Counted from the stretch's first letter, positions 50,601 to 59,105 are shown. The stretch is DNA of 64,000 nt from Streptomyces phaeochromogenes (GCF_001418655.1 NZ_LIQZ01000037.1:1-64000), one strand, 5' to 3'. The notes: generated by a model not told the origin, from the letters alone. Translations and numbers: made by a program.

Positions 50601-53600
50601 TCAGCCTCGCCAGTGCCAGGAGCGCCACCACGTGTTCGGCGGAGGGATCCAGGTACAGGGCCGCCCGGCAGGGGCTGCCGTCGGCCGGGATCGCGTAGCG
50701 GTCGGCCAGTTCCGTGGCGAGGGCCGCGGCACGGGCGTCGAGGGCCGAGTAGCTCAGGGTGCCACCGTCGGCCGTGACCACGGCGGGGGAGTGCGGAGTG
50801 CGGGCGACCTGCCGGCCGAAGCCTTCGGCGATCGTGGTGAAGCCGGGTTCCGGGGCGGGTCCGCGCCCGTGCTCCGGGAGGGACCGCCGGTACGGCACGA
50901 CGAGTTCACGAGCGGTGGAGCGGCCACCGGCCGCGAGTGCGTCCACGCCCCGCCGGAACAGTTCCGCCATCGCCTCGACGTCCTCACCGGTGAACCGGTC
51001 CTCGGCGTACTCCCACAGCACGTCGAGTCCGTCCGCGTGCTCGACCACGGAGACCGTCATCGGGCACTTGGCCTCCGGTGCCGCTAACCACAGGGGGCGT
51101 TGGGTGCAGCCGGGCAGCCGCAGCGCCCCGAAGTCGGTGTTCTCCAGGACGAACAGGAAGTCGAACGGTGTGCTGTCGCCGACGGCCTCCCAGCCGGTCA
51201 GGACGTCCGTGAGCGCCACGTCCTGGCGTCCCAGAACCTGCCCGGTGTCGCTCTTCGTGCGGGCGAGGTGAGAGCGAAGGTCCTCACCGGGCGCGACGGT
51301 CAGGGGCAGCAGCACGGTGTTCGCCATCATGCCCACGCTGTTCTCGAACTCGCGCACCGGGCGGCCCGCGGCCGGGGCGGCGATGCGCGGGCGGAGCAGA
51401 CCGGTCACGCCGTACAGGCACCAGGAGAACACGCTCAGCAGGACCTGGAACCCGGTCAGTCCGAACTCGGTGCACAGCTGGTCCACCTGGGCGCGCCGAA
51501 CGACGTCGAGCGACGTGTGCAGCAGGCGCGCCCGCGGTGCCGGGCCCGCGCCCTGGGCAGGCAGCGGCTCCTGCGGCTCCTCCAACCCCTGGTAGAACGC
51601 GAGGAGTTCATCGCGTTGCGCGCGGTAGGCGGTGCTCGCGAACCGGTCGCTCTGCCAGCCGGCGAAGTCCAGCGGGGTCGGAGCGGGTGCCTCGTGCCCG
51701 CCGCTTCCGGCGTAGGCGGCCGACAGGTCGTGCAGCAGGATGCTCAACGACCAGCCGTCCACGGCGATGTGGTGCAGGTGCAGCAGGAGTGTGCCGCCGC
51801 CGTCACGCGGCAGCCAGCAGGCCCGGAGCATGCGGGGGAGGGCGAGGTCGAAGGGCTCGGCGAAGAAGGTGTCGGCGAAGGCGTGTGCTTCTTCCTCGTC
51901 CCAGGTCTGCCGGCGGCCCGGCTCGTGCCAGGGGTCGTACGGCTCGCCGACGGTCTGTTCCAGGCCGTCCGGGCCGAGGCCGAAGCTCGTCCGCAGCGCC
52001 TCGTGGCGTGTCACCAGGCTGCGCAGGGCTCGCCGGAGGGCAGCGGTGTCGACCGGTCCGTCCAGGCGGAAGGCCTGGTTGACGGAGTAGGCCCGGGAGC
52101 CCGGGGCGCGGCGCTCCATCAGCCACAGCCGCTGCTGTTCGCTGGTGGCGGGCGCCGAGCGGGCACCGGAGACCACCGGTGCCGGCACAGCGCCCTCCTC
52201 GCCGGGACGGACCGTGGTGAGCGAGAGGGCGACGGCGGCCAGGTCGCCGTGGAGGACGGCCGCCTGGGTCAGCTCGCGGCCCCATCGCCGTCGTACGGCG
52301 AAGCAGAACCGAAGCGCTTTCAAGGAGTCACCGCCGCTGGCGATCCACCGGTCGCCGAGCCCGAGGCCGGTCGTGCCGAGTATCTCCTCGGCCAGTTCGA
52401 CGACCTGGCGCTCCGTCTCCGTAATGGGCGGTCCGTCGGAACCGGGGGAGGCGGGCCGCCAGGGCTGGTCGGCCTGCCGCAACAGGGCGGCCTGGTCGAT
52501 CTTGCCGTTGGCGTTGAGCGGAAGCTCGGCCACGAGATGGATCTGGTGGGGACGCATGTAGGCGGGCAGGTGGGCCGCCAGGTGGCTGTCGAACTCCTCG
52601 TAGGACAGCTCCTGTTGGAGGACGACGAACGCCAGCAGTTCGTTGGGCCCCTCCTGGCCCGCGCGACGCGTGCACACGTAGGCCCGCTGGACCGCCGGGT
52701 GGGTGAGAACGCGCCGCTCCACCTCGCCGGGCTCGATCCTGAAGCCACGGACCTTGACCTGGCGGTCGGTTCGTCCGACGTACTCCAGCAGACCCTCGTC
52801 GCCGGCCCGTACGAGATCGCCGGTGCGGTAGTACGGCTCCTCGCCACCGTCGAGCCACGGCAGCCGTACGAAACGCCGCTCGGTCTCCTCGGGAAGGTTG
52901 CGGTATCCGACGGCGAGTCCGGCTCCGCTCAACAGGAGTTCGCCGACCTCACCGGGCGCGGCGACCCGCTCCTGGCCCGGTACGACCAGCACCGCACCGG
53001 TCTGCGGCAGCGGCCGGCCGATCGGCACCACGTCCCCGTCGAAGTCGCGCGGGATCGGATGGCACAGGGCGAAGGTGGTGGACTCCGTCGGCCCGTAGAT
53101 GTTGAACAGACGGGTGCCGCTGTCGGCATTGTCCCGGTACCAGCGGCGCATCACGTGGGGGTTGAGCTGTTCACCGCCCACAAGAACCTCGCCGACCGAG
53201 GCGAAGCAGTCAGGCACAGCCGTGACCATCGCGTTGAACAGCGCCGTGGTGACGAAGACGGTGTCCACGCGCTCGTGCCGCAGTGCCGCGGCGAGCCGCT
53301 CGGGAGTCTGCGCCTTCCCGTCGCTGAGGACCACGCAGCAGCCACCGGTCAGCAGGGGCACCCAGACTTCGAAACTCAGCGCGTCGAATGCCGGATTGGC
53401 CATGCAGGCGTAGCGCAGCCCGGGCTCGACGCGGATGTAGCCGGGTTGAGCCAGTCGCCGGACTCCTGCGTCACGGACCTCAACTCCCTTGGGCTGCCCC
53501 GTCGTTCCGGAGGTGTAGAACAGGAAGGACACCTCGCCGGGCGCGGACGGTGACCCCACGGCGGCAGCGGCATCCGGAGGTTCGGGAACTGCGGGCAGAA

Positions 53601-54030
53601 GGGCGTCCGCGGCGAACGCCGGCACGTCCTGCGGGAGGTCGGTGACGCTCTCGACCGTGTCGTACACCACGGCGACCGCGGCGGAGTCCCGGAGGATGAA
53701 GTGACGGCGTTCGGCGGGGCTCTGGGTGTCGAGGGGAACGACCTGCGCTCCCAGCCGCAGAATGCCCAGCATCACGCTGATCAGCCGCCACGACCGCGGC
53801 ATCGCCACCGCCACCGCCTGCCCCGCGGTGATGCCCTGGCGTTCCAGCTCCTGGGCGACGGTCGCGGATGCCACGTTCAACGTCGCATAGTCGAGGCGGA
53901 CTTCGCCGTCGACGACCGCCTCGGCGTGTGGTGTGCGAAGGGCTCGGCGGTGAATCTCGATGGCTGTCCCGGTCGGGGCGCTCATGTCCTCGGCCACGTC
54001 GGTGCGGGACGTTTCGACGCGCGGTTTCAT
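44665..54030 (-). CDS. Hybrid NRPS-PKS: A-PCP-C-A-PCP-KS-KR-ACP-TE, no acyltransferase
   Basis: A 3121-residue assembly-line protein. Approximate domains: A1 20-515 ('FLFYTSGTTGQPKG'); PCP1 540-605 (Ser569); C 625-1050 (HHIAVDG at 753); A2 1070-1580; PCP2 1595-1665 (Ser1626); KS 1684-2095 (Cys1839, His1975, His2013, all present); post-KS linker to 2250; KR with its structural half 2260-2690 ('VLGGTGGIGRAIAAW', Ser and Tyr2642); ACP 2775-2842 (Ser2800); TE 2865-3121 (Ser2950, His3088). I find no AT domain after the KS, so malonyl must come from an AT encoded elsewhere. Specificity residues: A1 D-A-F-F-L-G-I-T-F (Ile/Val-like), A2 D-V-Q-F-V-A-H-V-V (proline-like). Its ATG overlaps the upstream NRPS stop (ATGA). 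Likely product part: acylated aliphatic residue, proline, one C2 unit, beta-hydroxyl. Confidence 0.92.
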   Translation of the reverse strand: MKPRVETSRTDVAEDMSAPTGTAIEIHRRALRTPHAEAVVDGEVRLDYATLNVASATVAQELERQGITAGQAVAVAMPRSWRLISVMLGILRLGAQVVPLDTQSPAERRHFILRDSAAVAVVYDTVESVTDLPQDVPAFAADALLPAVPEPPDAAAAVGSPSAPGEVSFLFYTSGTTGQPKGVEVRDAGVRRLAQPGYIRVEPGLRYACMANPAFDALSFEVWVPLLTGGCCVVLSDGKAQTPERLAAALRHERVDTVFVTTALFNAMVTAVPDCFASVGEVLVGGEQLNPHVMRRWYRDNADSGTRLFNIYGPTESTTFALCHPIPRDFDGDVVPIGRPLPQTGAVLVVPGQERVAAPGEVGELLLSGAGLAVGYRNLPEETERRFVRLPWLDGGEEPYYRTGDLVRAGDEGLLEYVGRTDRQVKVRGFRIEPGEVERRVLTHPAVQRAYVCTRRAGQEGPNELLAFVVLQQELSYEEFDSHLAAHLPAYMRPHQIHLVAELPLNANGKIDQAALLRQADQPWRPASPGSDGPPITETERQVVELAEEILGTTGLGLGDRWIASGGDSLKALRFCFAVRRRWGRELTQAAVLHGDLAAVALSLTTVRPGEEGAVPAPVVSGARSAPATSEQQRLWLMERRAPGSRAYSVNQAFRLDGPVDTAALRRALRSLVTRHEALRTSFGLGPDGLEQTVGEPYDPWHEPGRRQTWDEEEAHAFADTFFAEPFDLALPRMLRACWLPRDGGGTLLLHLHHIAVDGWSLSILLHDLSAAYAGSGGHEAPAPTPLDFAGWQSDRFASTAYRAQRDELLAFYQGLEEPQEPLPAQGAGPAPRARLLHTSLDVVRRAQVDQLCTEFGLTGFQVLLSVFSWCLYGVTGLLRPRIAAPAAGRPVREFENSVGMMANTVLLPLTVAPGEDLRSHLARTKSDTGQVLGRQDVALTDVLTGWEAVGDSTPFDFLFVLENTDFGALRLPGCTQRPLWLAAPEAKCPMTVSVVEHADGLDVLWEYAEDRFTGEDVEAMAELFRRGVDALAAGGRSTARELVVPYRRSLPEHGRGPAPEPGFTTIAEGFGRQVARTPHSPAVVTADGGTLSYSALDARAAALATELADRYAIPADGSPCRAALYLDPSAEHVVALLALARLNVTAVPLDPSYPADVLRRVLEQIDPLCVLATQDSSATLNTLLPDGVVRHLLVPGADRAPQEGAGTSASYDGHTYHRGTVGAPVHDGARPLYALFTSGSTGVPKGVQIHDRTLCDLIRWQSGPGGLTAPAATQQFSMLAFDVSFQEIFGTLCTGGTLQLIRPEWRQDAPALLDRLDSAGTERIFMPYVALQLLAEYAVRLNRYPSRLREVVTAGEQLVCTDSIRRWFAGLPGARLFNHYGPTETHVVSALCLEGDPAQWPERPAIGRPVAGADLHVVDAQGDAAPTGCTGELLIGGTMTTRCYLDEPALDDARFVELPGAGLFYRSGDRAFFDREGLLHYAGRDDQQIKLSGHRLELGSVEAALLRHPAVVNAVVTRDGDRLTAGLEVRGEAPSADDLTAHLSALLPSYVRVDRFRRLERLPRTPSGKLDRQAVVRAPGEEIRRSAIARTGLSAEEERLTAVFEEVTGSTIAPDQTFFEAGASSLALMRFHLRCTTALGLRFSVADLFEHVTVRSLARHLTAPRPLTPSAPRNDGPPEPGEPIAVVGMAVRVPGAPDLAAFWELTVSGGTGIRRIEAPEGVIGAHSTLDGMLDFDPGHFGISPQEARLMDPQQRHLLMAGVQALAHAGVADTSATRVGLVAGAGENTYFQSLLREADPGRLPDGFQLALHHEKDFLATKVAYHLGLTGPAFSAQTACSSSLVAVHLAAGLLRQGEADVMLAGGVLIDPGLTGGYRYRPQHIFSADGDCRPFSDDATGTVGASGVGVVVLKTLRQARRDGDTVHALITGSAINNDGAAKMSYTAPSLAGQREVIRTALSRAGRTGADLGYVEAHGTGTRLGDPIEVGALRQAFDVSESGRCALSSVKSQLGHLGAAAGVVGLVRAVLAVRHGTLPPNLNFRAFNPEIGPDPTPFHVPARAMPWPEGRERVAAVSSFGIGGTNAHVIVEQDTTPGPVATREVPECLVLSASSADALAADAARIADYLQLRPERLRFVLRHLQAGRVARRLRAAAPVTDAAAAERWLRTVAAGAVQPGSADPDAATVSAAGRTAHDLAEAWAAGHPVDWGAGSAPAPWDLPPPSFSLAEYDFDRLPEDPREAPAATPRRLPRENWLHQPHWVRLRRAAVADTTAPADRASAVVVVASEDTPRTALAPFKAVASRVIRVHPAGAFARRGPDSYDVDPADPASVRRLLDALSEDGAPASGDTEWVHALPLDVTGPVGPSTLEHARHACLDSTAALAQALTGRTGAPRVWWLSYGARPVTGAVDRPELALLAGPVEVAHQESALNGHWLDLPDGDLTRWAGHVASVVANTREAGHPGEPALPRQLALRQGYWWRLGTVSVPEPEDTQSLVPTGADTVHLVLGGTGGIGRAIAAWLLEHTRGRVLLLSRNPRLPEELDGWADRVGLVPADLATMPVHEVAAAVADHTSRLDGVIHAAGLGHGGLLVRRDATAMRDAAAVRERGALVVEHLIGAFRPEIAVYCSSMSALLGGVGQSDYAAGASLLDGFAHHRATETETTVRIGIGWDIWSETGMATRVLNTDSRHQAHLAVGLTVEEGKAVFAHALALQLPQLLVSTTDIEASRAFYAPAYALVGIADRSSGSGPTHPTATDTEEEASDTGSIEERADAMARVIQDLLGVDELDPEDSLYDLGADSLTLISVIAQIEDDYGVEFDLASFSHRVSLTEILKHIEAALASTEPATESATGSATEAAGSTSRVVLDIWQEGTGSAVLCLVHPVGGDIQAYRSLVAALGPAPTVCLIADPALRDTEMPAWSLAERAHHYDAELRERFGGPDHRLHLAGWSYGARVAMEMAGLAESAGRAPEALYLLDPPPPEAKALVAAYDETHLERVFAAELGTGAASLPNGHAQAYAERLARCCRANLRSLGEHRVRPLVSVPTYLWLAEHPTAGMPAPADPRESDRQWNACLPPSAVLRYLPTDHYGIVAAPHVDTVAETIRATLAPPDASTRETTGL

Positions 54031-57000
54031 CGTGCCTCCGACGTGCCTGAAGGTGCTGTGCGGGCCGTCTCGCCCTGTTCGGGGGCGGATGCCAGGCGGT
54101 GCAGTTCGGCGGTGAGGACGGCGGCGACGCGGGGCAGTTCATCGCTCTCCAACATGTCCCAGTGGCCGCAGGCAACCGGCTCGACCACGAACTCACCGCT
54201 GACGCGGTGCCGCCAGAAGGCGCGTAGACGAGCGGCAGCGTCCTCGACGTCCGCGTCCTCGTCCTCCACGGCCGTCGCCTGCATCAGCACGACGCGGGCG
54301 GGCGATTGGGGTACGGCGTAGTCGCGCCCTGTCTCGCGATGGTGGTTGTAGACGTTCAGGTACCGGGCCACCTGGTCGTCGTCGATACCTGGGTACATGC
54401 CGTTGAAGCGCACCAGCTTCTCCCGGAACTCTGCCATGCCGACCGGCGCGATCGCGGCGCGCTGCTCGTCGTCCTGGGCGCCGTGGGTGTCGAGGAGGAC
54501 CACGCTCACCTTCTCGTGTCCGGCCGCCACCAGGCGGCGGCCCATCTCGTAGGCGATCAGACCGCCGTAGGAGAGTCCGCACAGCACCAGTGCCTCGTCG
54601 GCACGGGGACCGACGAGCCGCAGATACTCCTCGGCCATCGCCTCGACACCGGGCAGGGTGGACTCGCCGGGATTGATGCCGGGTGCCTGAAGTCCCACCA
54701 CGCCGATGTCGTCGGCCAGTTCGGCGGACAGAGGCAGGTAGCAGAACGCGGTGCCGCCGGCGGGATGCACACACACCACGCGCTGTCGGTCGCCGCCCGC
54801 ACGGAATTCGACCAGGCTGCCGGGTTCCCCGGACTGCACGGCATCCCCGCCGCCCGCGCGCACCCGCGCGGCGAGCGCCTCGATGGTGGGGTGCAGCATG
54901 ACGTCCCGGACGGGCAGGGCGACGCCGAGTTCCTCCTGGACGGCGGACGCCATCTTGATCGCTGATATCGAAGTGCCGCCCAGCTCGAAGAAGTTGTCAC
55001 TGATGCCGATGTCCGGGTGCAGCAGCACCCCGCGCCAGACCCGGTACAGCGCCATCTCCACCTGGTCGCGGGGCGCGGCCGTGTTGACCGGCCCCGCGCG
55101 GGTTCCTGCCGCGGTGCGCAGCACCTCTGTCCGGTCCACCTTGCCGCTGCGGTTCAACGGCAGTCGCGGGAACTCGACCACCACGGCGGGGATCATGTAG
55201 TCCGGCAGACGGTCCTTGAGGGCCGCACGCCACTCGTACGGCATCCGCGTGGCCTCGGCGTCGCATCCCACGCCGGCGATCAGGCGGGGGCCACCGGGTG
55301 TGTCGCGATCGGCCAGGACGACGGCCTCCCGGACCCCGGGGACCGCCAGCAGCGCCGCCTCGACCTCGCCGGGTTCGATGCGGAAGCCGCGCAGCTTGAG
55401 CTGGTCGTCGCGGCGGCCGACGTACTCGGCGTTGCCGTCCGGCAGCCAGCGCGCCAAGTCGCCGGTGCGGTAGAGGCGTTCACCGGGGACGAACGGGTCG
55501 GGCACGAAGAGTTCGTCGGTGAGGTCGGGGCGGTTCAGATATCCACGGGCCAGACTCGCCCCGCCGAGGTAGACCTCTCCGGTGACTCCCACGGGTACCG
55601 GGCGCATTCGGTCGTCGAGCAGGTACAGGCGTGTGTTGCGCAGTGGCCGCCCGATGGGACAGGACCGCTCGTACGGCTGCGGGTCGGTGTAGGCCGTGGC
55701 GTAGAGGGTGGCCTCGGTCGGGCCGTAGCCGAAGCAGATGCGCAGGCCGGGCAGCAGCTCACGCATGCGGTGCAGGGTGCTCTCAGGCAGGGACTCCACT
55801 CCGGTGAGGAGCTGACGCAGGTTTGATCCGGCCAGGCGTGTGGCCGGGTCCTCGCCGATCCACAGGACGTAGGAGGGGGGCAGGAACGCCTGGGTGACCT
55901 TGCGTTCGCGCATCCAGTCCAGCAACGCCCGTGGATCTCCACGGAGTTCGTCGGGGACCAGGTGGAGCACGGCACCGGTGGTCAACGGGACGAGGAGTTC
56001 GTGCACCGACGCGTCGAAGCCGATGCTCGACCAGGCCGATGACGCCTCGCCGGGGGAGTCCCCCATGAGTTCGCGCCAGTGGTCGAGGAGATTGACGACG
56101 CTGCCGTGTGTCACCGCCACGCCCTTGGGCCGGCCGGTCGATCCAGAGGTGTAGATGACGTAGGCGAGCCGAGTCAGGTCCGTGTCGATGGCCGGCGCCT
56201 CGTCGTGCGCCCCCTCTGCCTCCACCTTCGCCAGGTGCTCCCACAGCTGTCCGTGGTCGTCCGCGGTGTCCGTCCGGTCGGTCAGCACGAGGACCGGTGC
56301 GGCGTCGCTCACCATGGCAGTGAGCCGCTCCGGGGGCTGGCCGGGGTCGAGGGGCAGGTAGGCGGCTCCGGACTTGAGGATGCCGAGCACGCCGATGACG
56401 AGTTCGGCCGTACGTCCGACGTGCAGGCCCACCACTCGATCGGGACCGGCACCACGGGCGATCAGTGCATGGGCGAGACGGTTGGCCCGGCGGTCCAGGG
56501 TCGCGTAGTCCAGCTCCGCGTCACCGGCCACCACCGCACACTGCCCGGGTCGTTGGCGGACCTGCGCGGCGAAGCGCTCCAGCACGCCCTCCGATGCCGG
56601 GTCCGTCACGGTGGGCCCCGTGCTGAAGGTGGCAAGGAGTGTCCGCTGCTCGTCCTCGTCGAGCAGCGTGAGGTCGGCGATCTCGGCATCGGGCTGTTCG
56701 GTCATCAGGCGCAGCACGCGCAGGAATTGACGTATGTACCGTTCGATCGTCGTCCGGTCGAAGAGCGCCACCGCGTAGTCGATCTCCCCGGTGAGGTGCC
56801 GGCCCTCGTCGGCCAGGGCCAGGACCATGTCGAACTTCGCGGGTGTGTGGGCGGCGTCTTCCCGTAACTCGACCTCCAGACCCGGAAGTTCGAGTTCCTT
56901 CCGCATGGAGGGGACCCAGGCGAACATGGTCTGGAACAGGGCCGTGTAGGCGGGGCTCCGCGGTGGGTTGACCAGTTGGACGACTCGCTCGAAGGGGAGG

Positions 57001-58025
57001 TCGACGTGCTTGAGAGCGTCACGGATCGTCTGGTTCACCCGCTTCAGGGCGTCCTTGACACTGGGGGAGCCGGAGAGGTCCGCGCGCAGGGCGAGGGTGT
57101 TGACGAAGAAGCCGATCAGACCCTCGACGTCGCCGCGTCGGCGGTTCGACGTGGGAGCGCCGACCACCATGTCGTCCTGCCCGGAGAGCAGGGACAGCAG
57201 TACGGACCAGCCGGTGAGGACGGTCGCGTAGAGGGAGACATCGTTGTCAGAAGCCAAGGTGCGCAGGGCTCGTGTCAGATCCTCGTCGACGGTCACGGGC
57301 AACCGGTCGCCGTGGAAATCCTGTTCGGGTGGGCGCGGCCGATCGGTGGGCAGGGAGATCACGGTCGGGGTGCCGGCCAGTGCGGTGGTCCAGTGGTCGG
57401 CGTGCGAGGCGGGCTCGTCTCCCGACATCCAGTCCCACTGCCAGCGCGTGTAATCGCTGTACTGCCAGGTCAGTTCGGGCAGCGAGACGTCCTGCCCCTG
57501 CTGAAGCGCGGAGTACACCAGACCCAGCTCTTTGAGCAGCAGGGAGCGGGACCAGCCGTCGAAGACGATGTGATGGACCACCAGGATCAGTACGTGATGG
57601 TGCGGTTGGAGTGCTATCAGGCAGCCGCGCGCCATGGGCTCCTCGCCCAGGCGGAACGGGGCGCCCTCCACCTCTGACCGTATGCGTGTGAACCGTTCAG
57701 CCGCGTCCGGCAGCCCCGTGAGATCCTCGAAAGCCACCGGGAACCCCGTGTCCGGCGGATCGACGACTTGAAGAGCCGAACCCTCGAAGGGGACCAGCCG
57801 GGTGCGCAGGGCCTCGTGGCGGGCCGCGAGCAGATGCAGCGCCGTGATGAGCAGGTCCCGATCGAGCGGTCCCCGAATGTCGAAAGGCATCGGCTCGTTG
57901 TAGGCGGCGCTGGCGTCTCCGTCCATGCGCGCCATGACCCATAGGCGTTCCTGCGCCAGTGACAAGGGCGCGGATTTTGTCTCTTCGTCTGAATGATTAC
58001 TGACTGCGATTCGGGGTAAGGACAC
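54027..58025 (-). CDS. NRPS: C-A-PCP-TE
   Basis: A 1332-residue single-module NRPS with its own thioesterase. C domain 18-445 with intact HHIVFDG at 151; A domain 475-970 ('VIYTSGSTGRPKG', 'YGPTEATLYAT', 'LNRSGKVDR'); PCP 983-1055 with Ser1019 in 'FFELGGTSISAI'; TE 1080-1320 with Ser1152 in 'CGLSYGG', a likely Asp in 'VVLLDTHG' and His1288. The A-domain code reads D-A-H-F-L-G-G-L-Y, which I cannot assign. The GTG at 58025 has AAGGG upstream; codon 3 is the rare TTA, suggesting bldA dependence. It is the first gene of the operon. In a detoxin-like pathway this stand-alone module could add an amino acid through an ester. Confidence 0.92.
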   Translation of the reverse strand: MSLPRIAVSNHSDEETKSAPLSLAQERLWVMARMDGDASAAYNEPMPFDIRGPLDRDLLITALHLLAARHEALRTRLVPFEGSALQVVDPPDTGFPVAFEDLTGLPDAAERFTRIRSEVEGAPFRLGEEPMARGCLIALQPHHHVLILVVHHIVFDGWSRSLLLKELGLVYSALQQGQDVSLPELTWQYSDYTRWQWDWMSGDEPASHADHWTTALAGTPTVISLPTDRPRPPEQDFHGDRLPVTVDEDLTRALRTLASDNDVSLYATVLTGWSVLLSLLSGQDDMVVGAPTSNRRRGDVEGLIGFFVNTLALRADLSGSPSVKDALKRVNQTIRDALKHVDLPFERVVQLVNPPRSPAYTALFQTMFAWVPSMRKELELPGLEVELREDAAHTPAKFDMVLALADEGRHLTGEIDYAVALFDRTTIERYIRQFLRVLRLMTEQPDAEIADLTLLDEDEQRTLLATFSTGPTVTDPASEGVLERFAAQVRQRPGQCAVVAGDAELDYATLDRRANRLAHALIARGAGPDRVVGLHVGRTAELVIGVLGILKSGAAYLPLDPGQPPERLTAMVSDAAPVLVLTDRTDTADDHGQLWEHLAKVEAEGAHDEAPAIDTDLTRLAYVIYTSGSTGRPKGVAVTHGSVVNLLDHWRELMGDSPGEASSAWSSIGFDASVHELLVPLTTGAVLHLVPDELRGDPRALLDWMRERKVTQAFLPPSYVLWIGEDPATRLAGSNLRQLLTGVESLPESTLHRMRELLPGLRICFGYGPTEATLYATAYTDPQPYERSCPIGRPLRNTRLYLLDDRMRPVPVGVTGEVYLGGASLARGYLNRPDLTDELFVPDPFVPGERLYRTGDLARWLPDGNAEYVGRRDDQLKLRGFRIEPGEVEAALLAVPGVREAVVLADRDTPGGPRLIAGVGCDAEATRMPYEWRAALKDRLPDYMIPAVVVEFPRLPLNRSGKVDRTEVLRTAAGTRAGPVNTAAPRDQVEMALYRVWRGVLLHPDIGISDNFFELGGTSISAIKMASAVQEELGVALPVRDVMLHPTIEALAARVRAGGGDAVQSGEPGSLVEFRAGGDRQRVVCVHPAGGTAFCYLPLSAELADDIGVVGLQAPGINPGESTLPGVEAMAEEYLRLVGPRADEALVLCGLSYGGLIAYEMGRRLVAAGHEKVSVVLLDTHGAQDDEQRAAIAPVGMAEFREKLVRFNGMYPGIDDDQVARYLNVYNHHRETGRDYAVPQSPARVVLMQATAVEDEDADVEDAAARLRAFWRHRVSGEFVVEPVACGHWDMLESDELPRVAAVLTAELHRLASAPEQGETARTAPSGTSEAR

Positions 58026-58547
58026 GGATTACCCTTCACGAGAAGAGAACGCGGCGGAAATCAGGTCCGGCGTTCCCGGAGTATCAGACTGACGTCCGGA
58101 ATGCGTGTGTTGCAATCAAAGTACGGTCTGAAAACAATGCTTGCGGAAGAGGCTCTTCGGCGGACCGCGGCTGGGGGACCAGCTGTCCGGCCTGGTCAAC
58201 TTCCTCGTAGCGCTGCTGTGTGAACAGCATGGACAGTGGACCGTACGGGATTTCGAACCGGATCTTCGCAGGCTCGTCGGAGTCTCGCGCGAGGTTGTGG
58301 AAATCGCCACCTGTCAATCAAAACTCCGTCAAATTTGCGCGAGATGCATGCCGGGTGGCGATTGTGGATGCTTCTGTTTATTCGGCCACCCCAGCGGTGG
58401 CGCATTTCGGGTGATGCTAAATGCGCTCCGATCAGATGGTCAACCGTGACCAACGCCACATCAATTCGGTGACGGAATACTGTTTGCGCTCGACATGCGA
58501 CAATAAGAGGTTTGCCAGAAGATAGCGGAAAAAATGAGGCCAATGGT
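58026..58547. other. AT-richer upstream region of the NRPS operon
   Basis: About 520 bp with lower GC than the flanks and runs of A and T; it should contain the operon promoter. A minus-strand frame from a TTG at 58317 to 58084 ('IRFEIPYGPLSMLFTQQRYE', 77 codons) and a plus-strand frame from 58141 are both open, but neither has a clear start or family, so I call no gene. Confidence 0.4.
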
Positions 58548-58940
58548 TCACTTCGGTCGTGCCGCGCCCTCCTCGGGGACGGCGTATCCGGAGACGGAAG
58601 GCCGTCGAAAGATCATGGCCACGGAGTCGCCCTCGGCGAACCAGGAGTGAGCCACCCTGGCCCCGGACGACGCAATCACCCCGCCGCTCCAGCAGCACGC
58701 TGCGGCCGGGGAACTGCATGCGGAAGCGCCCTGCGACGAGAATCAGCAGAGCCGTCCGCACCTCACCCTTCACCTGCCGCGCTTGTTGCTCACCGCGTGG
58801 GTGGACACCCCATGTGACCGCGACGGCGTCACTGTGGCGGGAATCGGGGAATCGCCCTGCTCCTTGAAGTGCCCGAGTGGCCGTCCCTGGTCCACTGTCG
58901 CGTCCTTGCCCGCACCGCCTGCGTACACGCCGTCATCCAT
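58548..58940 (-). pseudogene. Cupin-domain protein with several small deletions
   Basis: A common Streptomyces single-domain cupin can be rebuilt from three frames: 'MDDGVYAGGAGKDATVDQGR', 'PLGHFKEQGDS'; then 'VTWGVHPRGEQQARQVKGEV', 'RTALLILVAGRFRMQFPGRS'; then 'VAHSWFAEGDSVAMIFRRPS', 'VSGYAVPEEG'. The second junction is repaired by adding one C and one G to short homopolymers, giving the usual 'GPGVAHSW'. It starts at the ATG at 58940 and lies between the NRPS and glycosyltransferase genes on the same strand. It may be a decayed gene or a run of sequencing errors. Its original role is unknown. Confidence 0.6.
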
Positions 58941-59033
58941 GAACCCGGGCGCCGACAATCGAGGGTGCGGTGTCCGCCGCAGTGTGATCGATGTCGGCGT
59001 GATCGGCCGCAGGCCATGTTCTCCACATGCCAA

Positions 59034-59064
59034 AGCCCCGGACGGGTTCACCCTGCCCGGGGCT
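59034..59064. terminator. Hairpin after the glycosyltransferase gene
   Basis: AGCCCCGG and CCGGGGCT flank a 15-nt loop, 42 bp beyond the glycosyltransferase stop. Confidence 0.65.
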
Positions 59065-59105
59065 CACTCGCCCGGATCGGTTCGAGCGCTACGGGCCGGC
59101 GTTGT

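Noticed and set aside
48106..53553. Long plus-strand frames (712 and 817 codons) inside the NRPS-PKS gene
   Set aside because: Antisense shadows; the minus strand carries every NRPS and PKS core motif.
58084..58317. A 77-codon minus-strand ORF upstream of the NRPS operon
   Set aside because: Possible but unsupported: TTG start, no recognised family, and an equally open frame on the other strand. Left as a note in the gap entry.
58026..58547. AT-rich stretch as a replication origin or attachment site
   Set aside because: No DnaA boxes, iterons, integrase or tRNA end found. It is better explained as an operon promoter.
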